Positions 1 to 8,238 of a stretch of DNA of 64,000 nucleotides are shown here, piece by piece. Position numbers and translations under genes: made by a program. This DNA comes from Acidovorax sp. NCPPB 3576 (GTDB taxonomy: Bacteria; Pseudomonadota; Gammaproteobacteria; Burkholderiales; Burkholderiaceae_C): NCBI RefSeq assembly GCF_028473605.1, contig NZ_CP097267.1:3340501-3404500 (forward strand), written 5' to 3'. The notes below the pieces were generated by a model. It did no database searches, was not told the origin of the DNA, and saw only the letters and a list, made by a program, of their open reading frames with translations. Positions within the stretch are counted from its first letter, which is position 1; each line of letters opens with the position of its first letter.

Positions 1-502
1 AGGCGGGCCACGCGTACATCATCACCTGCATCATGCAAAAGCCGGACACCAGCCAGCGCCACAGCGCGCGGCGGTGCTCGCGCTGGCGCTCGGCGCGCGC
101 GAAGGCGTCCATGGCCGGCAGGGCCCGGTAGCCCGCGCGCCGCACGGCGGCGATCCATTGCGAAGGCCGCACCTGCGCCGCATTCCACACGACGCGCGCG
201 CGCCGGGTGGCCGCGCTCACATCGGCCTGCGCCACGCCCGGCACGGCGCGCAGGGCCTCCTCGATGGTGAGGGCGCAGGCGGCGCAGTGCATGCCTTCCA
301 GCACCACATGCGATTCCCAGGTCTGCGCGGCGGCATCGGCGCCAGCGTCAGCACCCGCAGGCAGGCGGGCACGGCCGAACGACGGCCACTCCTGCGGGTC
401 GTCGAGCAGCGAGGCGCCCTCGGCGCACACAGCGTCCGGGGCCCGCGTTCCCGCGGCCAGATCGGGGCGGTCGGGAGTCGGCTCGAAGCGGTGGGACAGC
501 AT
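1..502 (-). CDS. ccoI: Copper-translocating P-type ATPase, CcoI/FixI-like (partial, N-terminal part)
   Basis: Only the first 167 codons are in the window; the gene runs off the left edge. The ATG is at 502. After about 60 residues of low-complexity N-terminus there is a heavy-metal-associated domain with GMHCAACAL (residues 70-78, metal-binding CxxC at 73-76), then a basic stretch and the beginning of the first membrane helix (WLVSGFCMMQVMMYAW). This order, a long leader and one HMA domain before the membrane part, fits CcoI/FixI pumps that supply copper to cbb3 cytochrome oxidase. The ATPase core is not visible, so a CopA-type pump cannot be excluded. The divergent universal stress gene and the FNR-like box between them support a cco cluster lying beyond the left edge. 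Confidence 0.75.
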   Translation of the reverse strand, partial: MLSHRFEPTPDRPDLAAGTRAPDAVCAEGASLLDDPQEWPSFGRARLPAGADAGADAAAQTWESHVVLEGMHCAACALTIEEALRAVPGVAQADVSAATRRARVVWNAAQVRPSQWIAAVRRAGYRALPAMDAFARAERQREHRRALWRWLVSGFCMMQVMMYAWPA

Positions 503-537
503 GGACCCGAGGCTATGCGCCCTGCCCCGTCCGCACA

Positions 538-551
538 TTGACCTGGATCAA
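538..551. promoter_or_regulatory. FNR/ANR-type binding site
   Basis: TTGACCTGGATCAA matches the FNR consensus TTGAT-N4-ATCAA at nine of ten fixed positions. It lies 36 bp upstream of the ccoI-like ATG and 58 bp upstream of the usp ATG, so it could serve either divergent gene. Oxygen control of both gene types by FNR homologues is known in proteobacteria; binding here is inferred. Confidence 0.65.
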
Positions 552-609
552 GCCTGCCCATGCCCGGGCTTCGTAAGCTGGCGTCCTCCGTCCACTTCGG
601 GAGTCTTCC

Positions 610-1053
610 ATGTACCAACGCATCCTGATCGCCACCGATGGCTCCGAGCTCTCCGGCAAGGCCGTGGACCACGGCCTCGCGCTGGCGGCGCTGAGCGGCG
701 CCGCCGTGGTCGTGCTCAAGGTGGTGCCGCGCTATCCGCGCAGCTACTTCGAAGGCGGCTCCGTCGTGGACAAGGGCGATGCCAAGCGCATCGAGGCGCA
801 GTGGACAGCAGCCGCCAAGGCGCTGGTGGACGGCATCAAGACGCTGGGCAGCGCCCAGGGCGTGGCGGTGAAGGCGGTGGTCACCAAGTCAGACCTCGTC
901 GCCGAGGCGGTGATCGCCGCGGCCCGCAAGCACCAGTGCGACCTGATCGTGATGGCCTCGCATGGGCGCAAGGGCCTGCAGCGGCTGCTGCTGGGCAGCG
1001 AAACGCAGCACGTTCTGACCCACTCGCACATCCCCGTGCTGGTGCTACGCTGA
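610..1053 (+). CDS. Universal stress protein, UspA family
   Basis: 147 residues, the usual single-domain length. It opens with MYQRILIATDGSELS, the conserved first strand and loop of Usp domains, and ends with ASHGRKGLQRLLLGS followed by HIPVLVLR. The nucleotide-binding motif G-x2-G-x9-G-S is present except that its first Gly is Ala. Usp proteins are cytoplasmic, bind nucleotides in many cases and help cells survive energy and oxygen stress. Divergent from the ccoI-like gene across an FNR-like box, so induction at low oxygen is likely. Confidence 0.9.
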   Translation: MYQRILIATDGSELSGKAVDHGLALAALSGAAVVVLKVVPRYPRSYFEGGSVVDKGDAKRIEAQWTAAAKALVDGIKTLGSAQGVAVKAVVTKSDLVAEAVIAAARKHQCDLIVMASHGRKGLQRLLLGSETQHVLTHSHIPVLVLR

Positions 1054-1095
1054 CCGGGGGCGATCCGCACGACAGGATGATTGCGCATCGAATCG

Positions 1096-1144
1096 CCCTC
1101 CAGCGCAATCAGTACCAGGGCATATTGCTATAAAAAACGGAGCA
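1096..1144 (-). repeat. Dispersed palindromic repeat, copy A
   Basis: Read on the minus strand this gives TGCT...ATAGCA, then ATGCCCTGGT and a GC-rich tail ending near CTGGAGGG. It is a diverged copy of the repeat at 11671, 18341, 40256 and 46423. It sits between the converging usp and livF genes. Confidence 0.6.
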
Positions 1145-1176
1145 TCCGCCTGCAGCGCGCGCCTCCGTCTCCGCCA

Positions 1177-1911
1177 TCAGTGGTTGCCCAGGTACAGCTG
1201 CGCCATGCGCTCGTCGGCCAGCAGTCCGCCGGCCGGGCCCTGCAGCACGCAGCGCCCCTGGTCGAGGATGTAGCCCTGCTGGCTGATCTGCAGCGCCTGG
1301 CGCGCGCGCTGCTCCACCATCAGCACCGCCACGCCGGCGGCGGGCAGCGTGCGCACCATGTCGAACACCTTGCCGACCAGCGAGGGCGCCAGCGCCGCCG
1401 TGGGCTCGTCCAGCACCATGATGCGCGGCGAGGGCATCAACGCGCGGGCGAAGGCCAGTTGCTGGCGTTCGCCGCCCGAGAGGTTGCTGGCCGGCTGCGG
1501 CAGGCGCTCGACCAGGGCGGGAAAATCCGCCAGCACCGCATCCATGCGGCGCTTGACGTGCGGCACGCCGCGCACCACCAGCAGGTTCTCGCGCACGGTG
1601 AGCGAGGGGAACACGTTGGCCACCTGGGGCACGTAGGCCAGGCCGGCGTCGAACCGGTCTTCGGCCGACAGCCGCGTGATGTCGCGCCCGCCCAGGTGGA
1701 TGCTGCCCGCCACGCGCGGCAGCAGGCCCAGCAGCGCCTTCACCAGCGTGGACTTGCCCGCGCCGTTGGTGCCGGCGATGGTGACGATCTCGCCCGGCGC
1801 GACGGCCAGGTCGATGCCGTGGATGATGTCCACGTCCGAATAGCCGCCGCGCAGCTGCCCGATCTGCAGCAGGTTGCCGCTGCCGCTGCCGTTGTGCGAT
1901 GCGCTGGTCAT
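1177..1911 (-). CDS. livF: Branched-chain amino acid ABC transporter, ATP-binding protein LivF
   Basis: 244 residues. Walker A is GTNGAGKST, signature NLSGGERQQLAFARAL, Walker B MVLDEPTAAL, all in LivF-like order. It is one of two ATPases powering uptake by a Liv/HAAT permease at the inner membrane. The ATG at 1911 overlaps the livG stop (1908-1911), so the two are translationally coupled. It is the last gene of the livK-H-M-G-F run and of the amidohydrolase-liv cluster. Confidence 0.92.
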   Translation of the reverse strand: MTSASHNGSGSGNLLQIGQLRGGYSDVDIIHGIDLAVAPGEIVTIAGTNGAGKSTLVKALLGLLPRVAGSIHLGGRDITRLSAEDRFDAGLAYVPQVANVFPSLTVRENLLVVRGVPHVKRRMDAVLADFPALVERLPQPASNLSGGERQQLAFARALMPSPRIMVLDEPTAALAPSLVGKVFDMVRTLPAAGVAVLMVEQRARQALQISQQGYILDQGRCVLQGPAGGLLADERMAQLYLGNH

Positions 1912-2669
1912 ACCACCCCTCCCATGTAGGCCTCTTGCACGCGCGGGTCGTCCAGCACGGTGTGCGGATCGCCCTCGGCGAGGATGCGGCCGCGGTCCAT
2001 CACGATCATGCGGTGGGACAGCGCCTTGAGCGCCTGCAGGTGGTGCTCGATCACGATGAAGGCGATGCCGCGCCCGTGCAGCTCGCGCACGCGGTCGCAG
2101 ATCTCTTCGATGAGCACCGGGTTCACGCCGGCGAAAGGCTCGTCCAGCAGGATGCAGCGCGGGTCCAGCATGAGCACGCGGCCCAGCTCCACCAGCTTCT
2201 TTTGCCCGCCCGACAGGCCGCCCGCCCGCACGTCGCGCACGCGCGCCAGGTTCAGGAACTGGAGGATGCCGTCGGCCTTGGCGGCCAGCTGCGCTTCGTG
2301 CTCGCGCAGGCTGCGCGTCTGGAAGAACGCGTTCACCAGCCGCTCGCCCTGCGGATTGGCGGCAGCGGCCAGCAGGTTCTCGTGCACGGTGAGGCTCTTG
2401 AATTCGCGCGGGATCTGGAACGTGCGCACCAGGCCCATGCGCGCGCGGCGGTGCGGCGGCACGCGGGTGATGTCCTGGCCCGTGAACGTGATGCGCCCCG
2501 CATCGGCCGGCTGCTGGCCGGCGATGGCGGCGAACAAGGTGCTCTTGCCCGCGCCGTTGGTGCCGGCAATGCCCAGGATCTCCTGCTCGGCCAGCTGCAG
2601 CGACACATCGTCCACCGCCCTGAAGCCGCCGAACAGCCGGGTCACGGCTTCCACTTTGAGCAGCGTCAT
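1908..2669 (-). CDS. livG: Branched-chain amino acid ABC transporter, ATP-binding protein LivG
   Basis: 253 residues beginning MTLLKVEAVTRLFGGF; the ATG at 2669 was chosen because it overlaps the end of livM and starts exactly at the ABC domain. Walker A GTNGAGKST, signature LSGGQKKLVELGR, Walker B ILLDEPFAGVN, and the LivG-type H-loop VIEHHLQAL. It pairs with LivF as the nucleotide-binding heterodimer. A much longer open frame continues upstream but is only the shadow of livM. Confidence 0.92.
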   Translation of the reverse strand: MTLLKVEAVTRLFGGFRAVDDVSLQLAEQEILGIAGTNGAGKSTLFAAIAGQQPADAGRITFTGQDITRVPPHRRARMGLVRTFQIPREFKSLTVHENLLAAAANPQGERLVNAFFQTRSLREHEAQLAAKADGILQFLNLARVRDVRAGGLSGGQKKLVELGRVLMLDPRCILLDEPFAGVNPVLIEEICDRVRELHGRGIAFIVIEHHLQALKALSHRMIVMDRGRILAEGDPHTVLDDPRVQEAYMGGVV

Positions 2670-3544
2670 TTCGAGGGGCCTCCGAAAAGCCCGTTGGGCC
2701 GGTACAGCGTGACGAGGATCAGCGCCAGGCCCACGGCGGCCAGGCGCAGGCTGGCCATGCCCACTTCGGACACGCCCGGCACCCAGTCCTTGGCGAAGCG
2801 CGAGCCCTCCAGGAACACCATGAGCAGCAGCGAGCCGAAGACCGCGCCGCGCACCGTGCCGGCGCCGCCCATCACCAGGCCCATCCACACGTAGAACGTG
2901 ATGAGCGGAATGAACTGCTCGGGCGTGATGAAGGTGATGAAGTGCGCGTAGAACGCGCCCGCCACGCCGGCCAGCGCCGCGCCCAGCATGAACACCTGCA
3001 CCTTGAACCACGCCGGGTCCTTGCCCAGGGCCGACAGCGCGGCCTCGTCGTCGCCGATGGCTTTCAGCAGCCGCCCGAAGGGGCTGCGCGTGAGCCGCAC
3101 CGTGCCCCAGGACACCAGTGCGACCAGCGCGAGCAAGGTGGCGAACGTGGCCACGTCCGACACCGGCCCCCAGGCCGCGAACAGCTTGGGCAGGCCCGGC
3201 AGGCCCTGCACGCCCTTGGTGAGCCAGCTTTCCTGCTGGATGGAGATGCGCACGGCCTCCGAGAAGCCGAGCGTGACGATGGCCAGGTAGTCGTCGCGCA
3301 GCCGCAGCGACAGCAGGCCAATGGGCAGCGCCAGCAGGCCCGACAGCACGCCCGCGGCCACGAAGCACAGCGCCAGCGGCACGCCCTGCAGCGACAGCAG
3401 GCCCGAGGTATAGGCGCCCACGGCGAAGAACGCCACCACGCCGAAGTTCACCAGCCGCGTGAGTCCGAACTGCAGGTTCAGGCCCAGCGCGAGCAGGCAG
3501 TAGATGAGGGCGATGACGCCGATGGCGCAAAGGTAGGCAATCAT
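2666..3544 (-). CDS. livM: Branched-chain amino acid ABC transporter, permease LivM
   Basis: 292 residues, very hydrophobic with about eight to nine predicted membrane helices. It contains the LivM/LivH family motif region LRDDYLAIVTLGFSE and the cytoplasmic coupling loop around SPFGRLLKAIGDDE. It forms the transmembrane pore with LivH. It overlaps livG by 4 bp and follows livH after a 19-bp gap. Confidence 0.92.
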   Translation of the reverse strand: MIAYLCAIGVIALIYCLLALGLNLQFGLTRLVNFGVVAFFAVGAYTSGLLSLQGVPLALCFVAAGVLSGLLALPIGLLSLRLRDDYLAIVTLGFSEAVRISIQQESWLTKGVQGLPGLPKLFAAWGPVSDVATFATLLALVALVSWGTVRLTRSPFGRLLKAIGDDEAALSALGKDPAWFKVQVFMLGAALAGVAGAFYAHFITFITPEQFIPLITFYVWMGLVMGGAGTVRGAVFGSLLLMVFLEGSRFAKDWVPGVSEVGMASLRLAAVGLALILVTLYRPNGLFGGPSK

Positions 3545-3563
3545 GGATTCGGCTCCTTCGGCA

Positions 3564-4439
3564 TCAGCGCACCCGCTGCACGCGGCCCATGATGCCGGCC
3601 GGGCGCAGCAGCAGCACCAGTGCCAGCACCACGAACGACAGCACCAGCTTGTACGACGGCCCCAGCAGCGGCACGGCCAGCTCCTGCGCCACGCACAGCA
3701 GCAGCGCGCCCAGCACCGCGCCCACCGGGCTGCCGATGCCGCCCAGCACCATGGCGGCGAAGGCGGGAATCAAGCTTTCCCAGCCCATCTCGGGGCTGAC
3801 GATGGCCTTCATGCCCAGCAGCACGCCGCCGATGGCCGACAGTGCCCCCACCAGCACCCACAGGCTGAGCATGAGCCCGCCCGCGCGGATGCCGCTGGCG
3901 CGCGCCAGATCGGCGCTGTCGGCCACGGCGCGCAGCTGGCGCCCGAAGCTCGTTTTGTAGATGAGCACGAACACCACCAGCAGGCACAGCACGGCGATGC
4001 CCGCGATGGCCACGTCGGTCGGCAGCAGGCGCACGCCGCCGAAGTTCCAGGCCCGCACCAGCGGCAGGTCGAACGTGCGCTGGTCGTGCCCGGCGAAGAA
4101 CGAAATCAGACTGCGCAGCAGAAAGCCCAGGCCGATGGCCGCCAGCATGGACGACACCATGGGCCGCCCGGCCAGCTTGCGAAAGATCAGCGTGTACGAG
4201 CCCGCGGACACCACGGCGGTCGCGGCCATGCTCGCCAGCGCCGCGGCCCACAGCGGCCAGCCGCCCAGCATCTGCACCGCCACGGCGGCATAGGCGCCGG
4301 TGGTCAGGAAGTCGCCCGTGGCCGCGTTGGGAAAGCGGTTGACGCCCATCACCAGGGTCATGGCCAGTGCGGGCAGCGCCACCACCAGGCCTTCGATCAA
4401 TCCATTGATCAACAGGTTTGCGAAAGCGATCCAGGTCAT
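3564..4439 (-). CDS. livH: Branched-chain amino acid ABC transporter, permease LivH
   Basis: 291 residues, hydrophobic, with the coupling loop TSFGRQLRAVADSADLARASG typical of LivH permeases. First permease of the operon, 72 bp downstream of the binding-protein gene. The substrate of Liv-type (HAAT) systems ranges over branched-chain amino acids, amides and aromatic acids and cannot be read from the permease. Confidence 0.92.
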   Translation of the reverse strand: MTWIAFANLLINGLIEGLVVALPALAMTLVMGVNRFPNAATGDFLTTGAYAAVAVQMLGGWPLWAAALASMAATAVVSAGSYTLIFRKLAGRPMVSSMLAAIGLGFLLRSLISFFAGHDQRTFDLPLVRAWNFGGVRLLPTDVAIAGIAVLCLLVVFVLIYKTSFGRQLRAVADSADLARASGIRAGGLMLSLWVLVGALSAIGGVLLGMKAIVSPEMGWESLIPAFAAMVLGGIGSPVGAVLGALLLCVAQELAVPLLGPSYKLVLSFVVLALVLLLRPAGIMGRVQRVR

Positions 4440-4511
4440 TGCGTCATCTCGTTCTTACCCTGCCTTGTCAGAAAGCCCGGGCCATCCACATGGCCGCCCG
4501 GGCACAGCCGC

Positions 4512-5732
4512 TCACACCGTGATGGACACCACGTCGCGGCGCACCAGCTGGCCCTTTTCGATGATGAACACGCCGAAGTCGGGCGTGGCGTCGCCGAACT
4601 TATCGAAGTCCAGCTTGCTGGACGCGCCTTCGTAGTTCACCTTGGCCTTCTTGCCCAGTTGGGCCTTGCCTTCGGCGAACGAGTACACGGCGGTGCCAGG
4701 CGCGTTGGACACCTCGCGCAGCTTGGCGTTGACCTGCTCCACCGTGGCCTTGGGGCCGGCCGCTTCCATGGCCAGGGCCAGCGAGATCACCATGTCGTAG
4801 GCCATGGCGGCGTAGATGTTGGTGGAGGCCGCCTTGCCCGTGGCCTTGGTGAAGGCCGCGTCGAACTGCGCGTACGACGTGCTCTTTTCGTTGGAGACCG
4901 TCTCCACCGAAATGATGCCTTCGCACACTTCGGCGCCCAGCGCCTTCACCAGGTCGGGGTTGGCCGCCCAGCCGGGGATGACCCACTTATTGTCGGCGCC
5001 GGACTGGAACCATTCGCGCAGGATGATGGTGGTGTCGGGCAGGTACGAGCCCATCACGATCACATCGGGCTTGGCCGCCAGGATCTTCTGCAGCTCGCTG
5101 CGGTAGCTGGGGCGGCTGGGCTCGTACGTGACGTGCGCCGCCACCTTGCCGCCGCGCTTTTCCCAGACCTTGGTGAAGCCTTCCACGTTGCCCAGGCCCG
5201 AGGCGTTGTTGAACGCCATGGTGGCCGGGCGCTTGAAGCCGCGCTTGGCGCAGATCTCGGCGAACGCCGCGCCGAAGCGGTCGTTGGTGGCCTGAAAGCG
5301 CCACACCAGGTCCTTGGTGTCGAGCGTGGAGATGGCGGGCGCTCCCGACACGTTCATCTGGATGATGCCGGCCGCATCGGTCAGCGGCATCACCGCCAGC
5401 GTCACGCCCGAGGCCCAGGTGCCCAGCACGGCCTGCACCTTGTTCACTTCGATCAGCTTCTTGGCGGCCAGCACGGCCGCATCCGGCTTGGTCTGGTCGT
5501 CTTCGGTGAAGAGTTCGAGCTTGCGTCCGCCCGCGCCACCCGCAGCATTGACCTCGTCCACCGCCAGGCGGATGGCCTGCTGCATGCCCGGGCCGTACGG
5601 GCTGCCCGCGCCGGTGATGGGCGTGAGCGAGCCGATGCGGAAGACCTCGCCCTGCTGGCTGAAACCGATGGAGGGAAGGCACTGCAGGGCGGCAGCGGCG
5701 CCGCCGAGCTTGACGAAATTTCTACGTTGCAT
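4512..5732 (-). CDS. Liv-type ABC transporter substrate-binding protein
   Basis: 406 residues. The N-terminus MQRRNFVKLGGAAAALQCLPSIGFSQQ has a twin-Arg-like RRNFVK and a hydrophobic stretch, suggesting Tat or Sec export. It is followed by the type I periplasmic-binding fold seen in LivK-like proteins (FRIGSLTPITGAGSPYG; GRKLELFTEDDQ). It captures the ligand for the LivHMGF transporter downstream. The preceding amidohydrolase suggests that the ligand may be an amino-acid derivative or cyclic amide that is hydrolysed after uptake; this is inference. Confidence 0.88.
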   Translation of the reverse strand: MQRRNFVKLGGAAAALQCLPSIGFSQQGEVFRIGSLTPITGAGSPYGPGMQQAIRLAVDEVNAAGGAGGRKLELFTEDDQTKPDAAVLAAKKLIEVNKVQAVLGTWASGVTLAVMPLTDAAGIIQMNVSGAPAISTLDTKDLVWRFQATNDRFGAAFAEICAKRGFKRPATMAFNNASGLGNVEGFTKVWEKRGGKVAAHVTYEPSRPSYRSELQKILAAKPDVIVMGSYLPDTTIILREWFQSGADNKWVIPGWAANPDLVKALGAEVCEGIISVETVSNEKSTSYAQFDAAFTKATGKAASTNIYAAMAYDMVISLALAMEAAGPKATVEQVNAKLREVSNAPGTAVYSFAEGKAQLGKKAKVNYEGASSKLDFDKFGDATPDFGVFIIEKGQLVRRDVVSITV

Positions 5733-5763
5733 GGTGTTCTCCGGTCAGGTCAGGGGGTTGGTG

Positions 5764-6996
5764 TCAGAGGTTGTTTTTCACGAAGGCGCCGTCCTTGACG
5801 ATGGCGCGGATGCGCTCGCCCTGGTTCAGCAGGCAGGCGATGTCGGCGAGCGGGTTGCCGTCCACCAGCAACAGGTCGGCGATGGCGCCCGGCGTCACTT
5901 CGCCCAGCTGGCCCTGCTGCCCGAGGATCTCGGCGCCCACCAGCGTGGCCTGCTGCAGCACCGGGCCGTTGCCCAGCACGTCGGCGCGCAGGCGCAGTTC
6001 GTCGGCCTGCAGGTAATGCGTTTCGGCCAGCAGGTCGCTGCCCAGGCCCATCTTCACGCCGGCCTTGGCGAGGATCTCGATGGCCTGCCTGCCCTGGCCG
6101 CGCACCGAGTCGATCTTGGCGATGGACACCGCCGGCAGGCCGTAGCGCTCGCCCTCGTTGGCCAGGCCCTCGTAGGTGACGAGCGTGGGCACCATGAAGG
6201 CGCCCAGCTCGGCCATCAGCTCGGCCGTGGGGGCATCCACCAGGTTACCGTGCTCGATGGTGCGCACGCCGCAGCGCACGGCACGGGCGATGGCGCGGGG
6301 CGTGTAGGCATGGGCCATCACGTAGGTGTTGGCATTGGAGGCCTCCTCCACGATGGCGCGCAGCTCGGCTTCGGAATAGCCCAGGTTGTTGATCGGGTCG
6401 TTGGGCGAGGCCACGCCGCCCGAGGCCATGACCTTGATCTGCGTGGCGCCCTTCAGGATCTCTTCGCGCACCGCGAGGCGGCAGGCGTCCACGCCATCGA
6501 CCACGCGGCCGATGTTGCCCAGCTTGTAGGCGCACGAACACACGTCCAGGTCGTCGTTGCGCTGGCGGAAGTCCGCATGCCCGCCCGTCTGCGACAGCGC
6601 CTTGCCCGAGGGGAAGATGCGCGGGCCCTGCACCAGCCCCGTGCGCACCGCTTCGGCCAGCGACCAGTCGCCGCCGCCCGCATCGCGCACCGAGGTGAAG
6701 CCGCGCTCCAGCATGCCCTTCATGATGGGCAGCGAGCGCAGCATGGTGAACACGTTCGGCATCCTGGCCACCGCACCCAGGTTGAACGACGAGGCCACCA
6801 CGTGCACGTGGCAGTCGATCAGGCCGGGCATGAGCGTCATGCCGCGCGCATCGACCACCGTCGCGCCCTCGGGCGCCTCAAGGCCCTCGCCCATGGCGGC
6901 GATGCGGCCGTCCTGCACCAGCACCGAAACACCCGTGCGCAGCGCCAGGGCATGCACATCCAGCACGCGGCTGTTTTCAATCAACAAAGCGGTCAT
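5764..6996 (-). CDS. Metal-dependent amidohydrolase (imidazolonepropionase/prolidase-like)
   Basis: 410 residues. It carries the amidohydrolase metal ligands in order: HVH after GLIDC near residue 64, the Lys of QIKVMASGG, His of AHAY, His of IEHGN and Asp of GLGSD. The N-terminal and C-terminal strands (DGRIAAMG; GAIADLLLVDGNPL) form the usual composite beta sandwich. The subgroup resembles the prolidase-like enzymes that cleave N-acyl or N-carbamoyl amino acids; exact substrate unknown. It is the first gene of the transporter operon, 31 bp before the binding protein, which implies uptake and hydrolysis are coupled. Confidence 0.85.
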   Translation of the reverse strand: MTALLIENSRVLDVHALALRTGVSVLVQDGRIAAMGEGLEAPEGATVVDARGMTLMPGLIDCHVHVVASSFNLGAVARMPNVFTMLRSLPIMKGMLERGFTSVRDAGGGDWSLAEAVRTGLVQGPRIFPSGKALSQTGGHADFRQRNDDLDVCSCAYKLGNIGRVVDGVDACRLAVREEILKGATQIKVMASGGVASPNDPINNLGYSEAELRAIVEEASNANTYVMAHAYTPRAIARAVRCGVRTIEHGNLVDAPTAELMAELGAFMVPTLVTYEGLANEGERYGLPAVSIAKIDSVRGQGRQAIEILAKAGVKMGLGSDLLAETHYLQADELRLRADVLGNGPVLQQATLVGAEILGQQGQLGEVTPGAIADLLLVDGNPLADIACLLNQGERIRAIVKDGAFVKNNL

Positions 6997-7222
6997 GAAA
7001 AGGAAGGTTCAAAAAAAGGGCTTCGAAATTACTCATGGGCTGCGGGCATCGATGGCCGGGGTCCCGCAATGTCCCGAAGGTGGTGCATGCTGGCACCTTC
7101 ATTCGGGGAACACCGCCAAAACGCCGTCATCACGCCGTCACAGGTTGCATTTATCAGGCCAATGACCGCCGGCCGCAACGCCTAAAATCTCACCCGCCCA
7201 TGACTACAGCTCATATCACTGC

Positions 7223-8197
7223 ATGCGCCGCCTCTGCCCCACCCTCTCCGAATTGAATGCTTTCCACTCTGCGGCAAAGCACCACGCCTTCACCATGGCG
7301 GCCAAGGAGCTGTGCGTCACGCAAAGCGCCATCAGCCGCCACATCGCCTCGCTGGAGGACTACCTGGGCCAGAAGCTCTTCATCCGCCGTTCGTCGGGGC
7401 TGGAGCTGACCGATGCGGGCGCCACCTACCTCAACGCCACGCGCCCGGCCATCGCCGCGCTCGAATCGGCGACGGCCCAGCTCATGTCCTATGGCGGCGA
7501 CGGCGGCGCGCTGAACCTCTCGGTGCCGCCCACGTTCGCGGCGCAGTGGCTGTTTCCGCGCCTGGGGCACTTCAAGCGCACGCTGCCGCAGGTGTCGCTG
7601 AACTTCGTGCGCTACCAGCACGCGCACGATTTCGCGGTGCCGCACGAGTTCGACGCCGCCATCCAGTACGGCTACGGCAACTGGCCCAGCGCCAACGCCC
7701 GCTACCTGATCGGGCAGGAAACCAGCATCGTGTGCAGCCCGCAACTGCGCGACACCCTGCCGCTGCGCACCAAGGCCGACCTGCAGCGCGCCACGCTGCT
7801 GCAGCACATCGAGGTGCCGCTGGCCTGGCACGACTGGATGGCCGCGAATGCGTGCGACACGGGCGGCAGCCGCTTCGGGCCGGGGTTCAACCTGTACTCG
7901 CTCATCATCCGCGCGGCGGTGTCGGGCTTCGGCGTGGGCATCGTGCCCACCTGCCTGGTGGAGGACGAACTGCAGGCCGGCACGCTGGTCGAGCCGCTGG
8001 GCCAGCGCTTCCAGAGCCCGCTGGGCTACTACCTGTGCGCGCCCACGGCACGCACCAACCTGTCGGTGTACCGGCTGGTGAGCGGCTGGCTGGAGCACTG
8101 CTGCAGCCACGCGGCGGGCACGGACCCGGGCGAAGGCACCTCGCCCGCGCCAGGGTGCATCTTCTGCGGGGCGGACCCGGCGGCGGCGCCGCAGTAA
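7223..8197 (+). CDS. LysR-family regulator, GcvA-like
   Basis: 324 residues. The N-terminal winged helix (LSELNAFHSAAKHHAFTMAA ... VTQSAISRHIASLE) and effector domain (GALNLSVPPTFAAQWLFPRL) are of the GcvA subgroup. It is divergent from the amidohydrolase-liv operon across 226 bp, the usual arrangement of a LysR activator and its target. The C-terminus is extended by a Gly/Pro-rich tail holding CIFC, which is not part of the LysR fold. The start at 7223 is the earliest plausible ATG. Confidence 0.88.
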   Translation: MRRLCPTLSELNAFHSAAKHHAFTMAAKELCVTQSAISRHIASLEDYLGQKLFIRRSSGLELTDAGATYLNATRPAIAALESATAQLMSYGGDGGALNLSVPPTFAAQWLFPRLGHFKRTLPQVSLNFVRYQHAHDFAVPHEFDAAIQYGYGNWPSANARYLIGQETSIVCSPQLRDTLPLRTKADLQRATLLQHIEVPLAWHDWMAANACDTGGSRFGPGFNLYSLIIRAAVSGFGVGIVPTCLVEDELQAGTLVEPLGQRFQSPLGYYLCAPTARTNLSVYRLVSGWLEHCCSHAAGTDPGEGTSPAPGCIFCGADPAAAPQ

Positions 8198-8238
8198 GGC
8201 CGAGGCGCCGCGCACGGCCTGCCTCAGGGCTGCCGGGG

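Noticed and set aside
3543..5798. 751-codon open frame on the plus strand
   Set aside because: Antisense to livH and the binding protein; His/Gln-rich low complexity, no domain.
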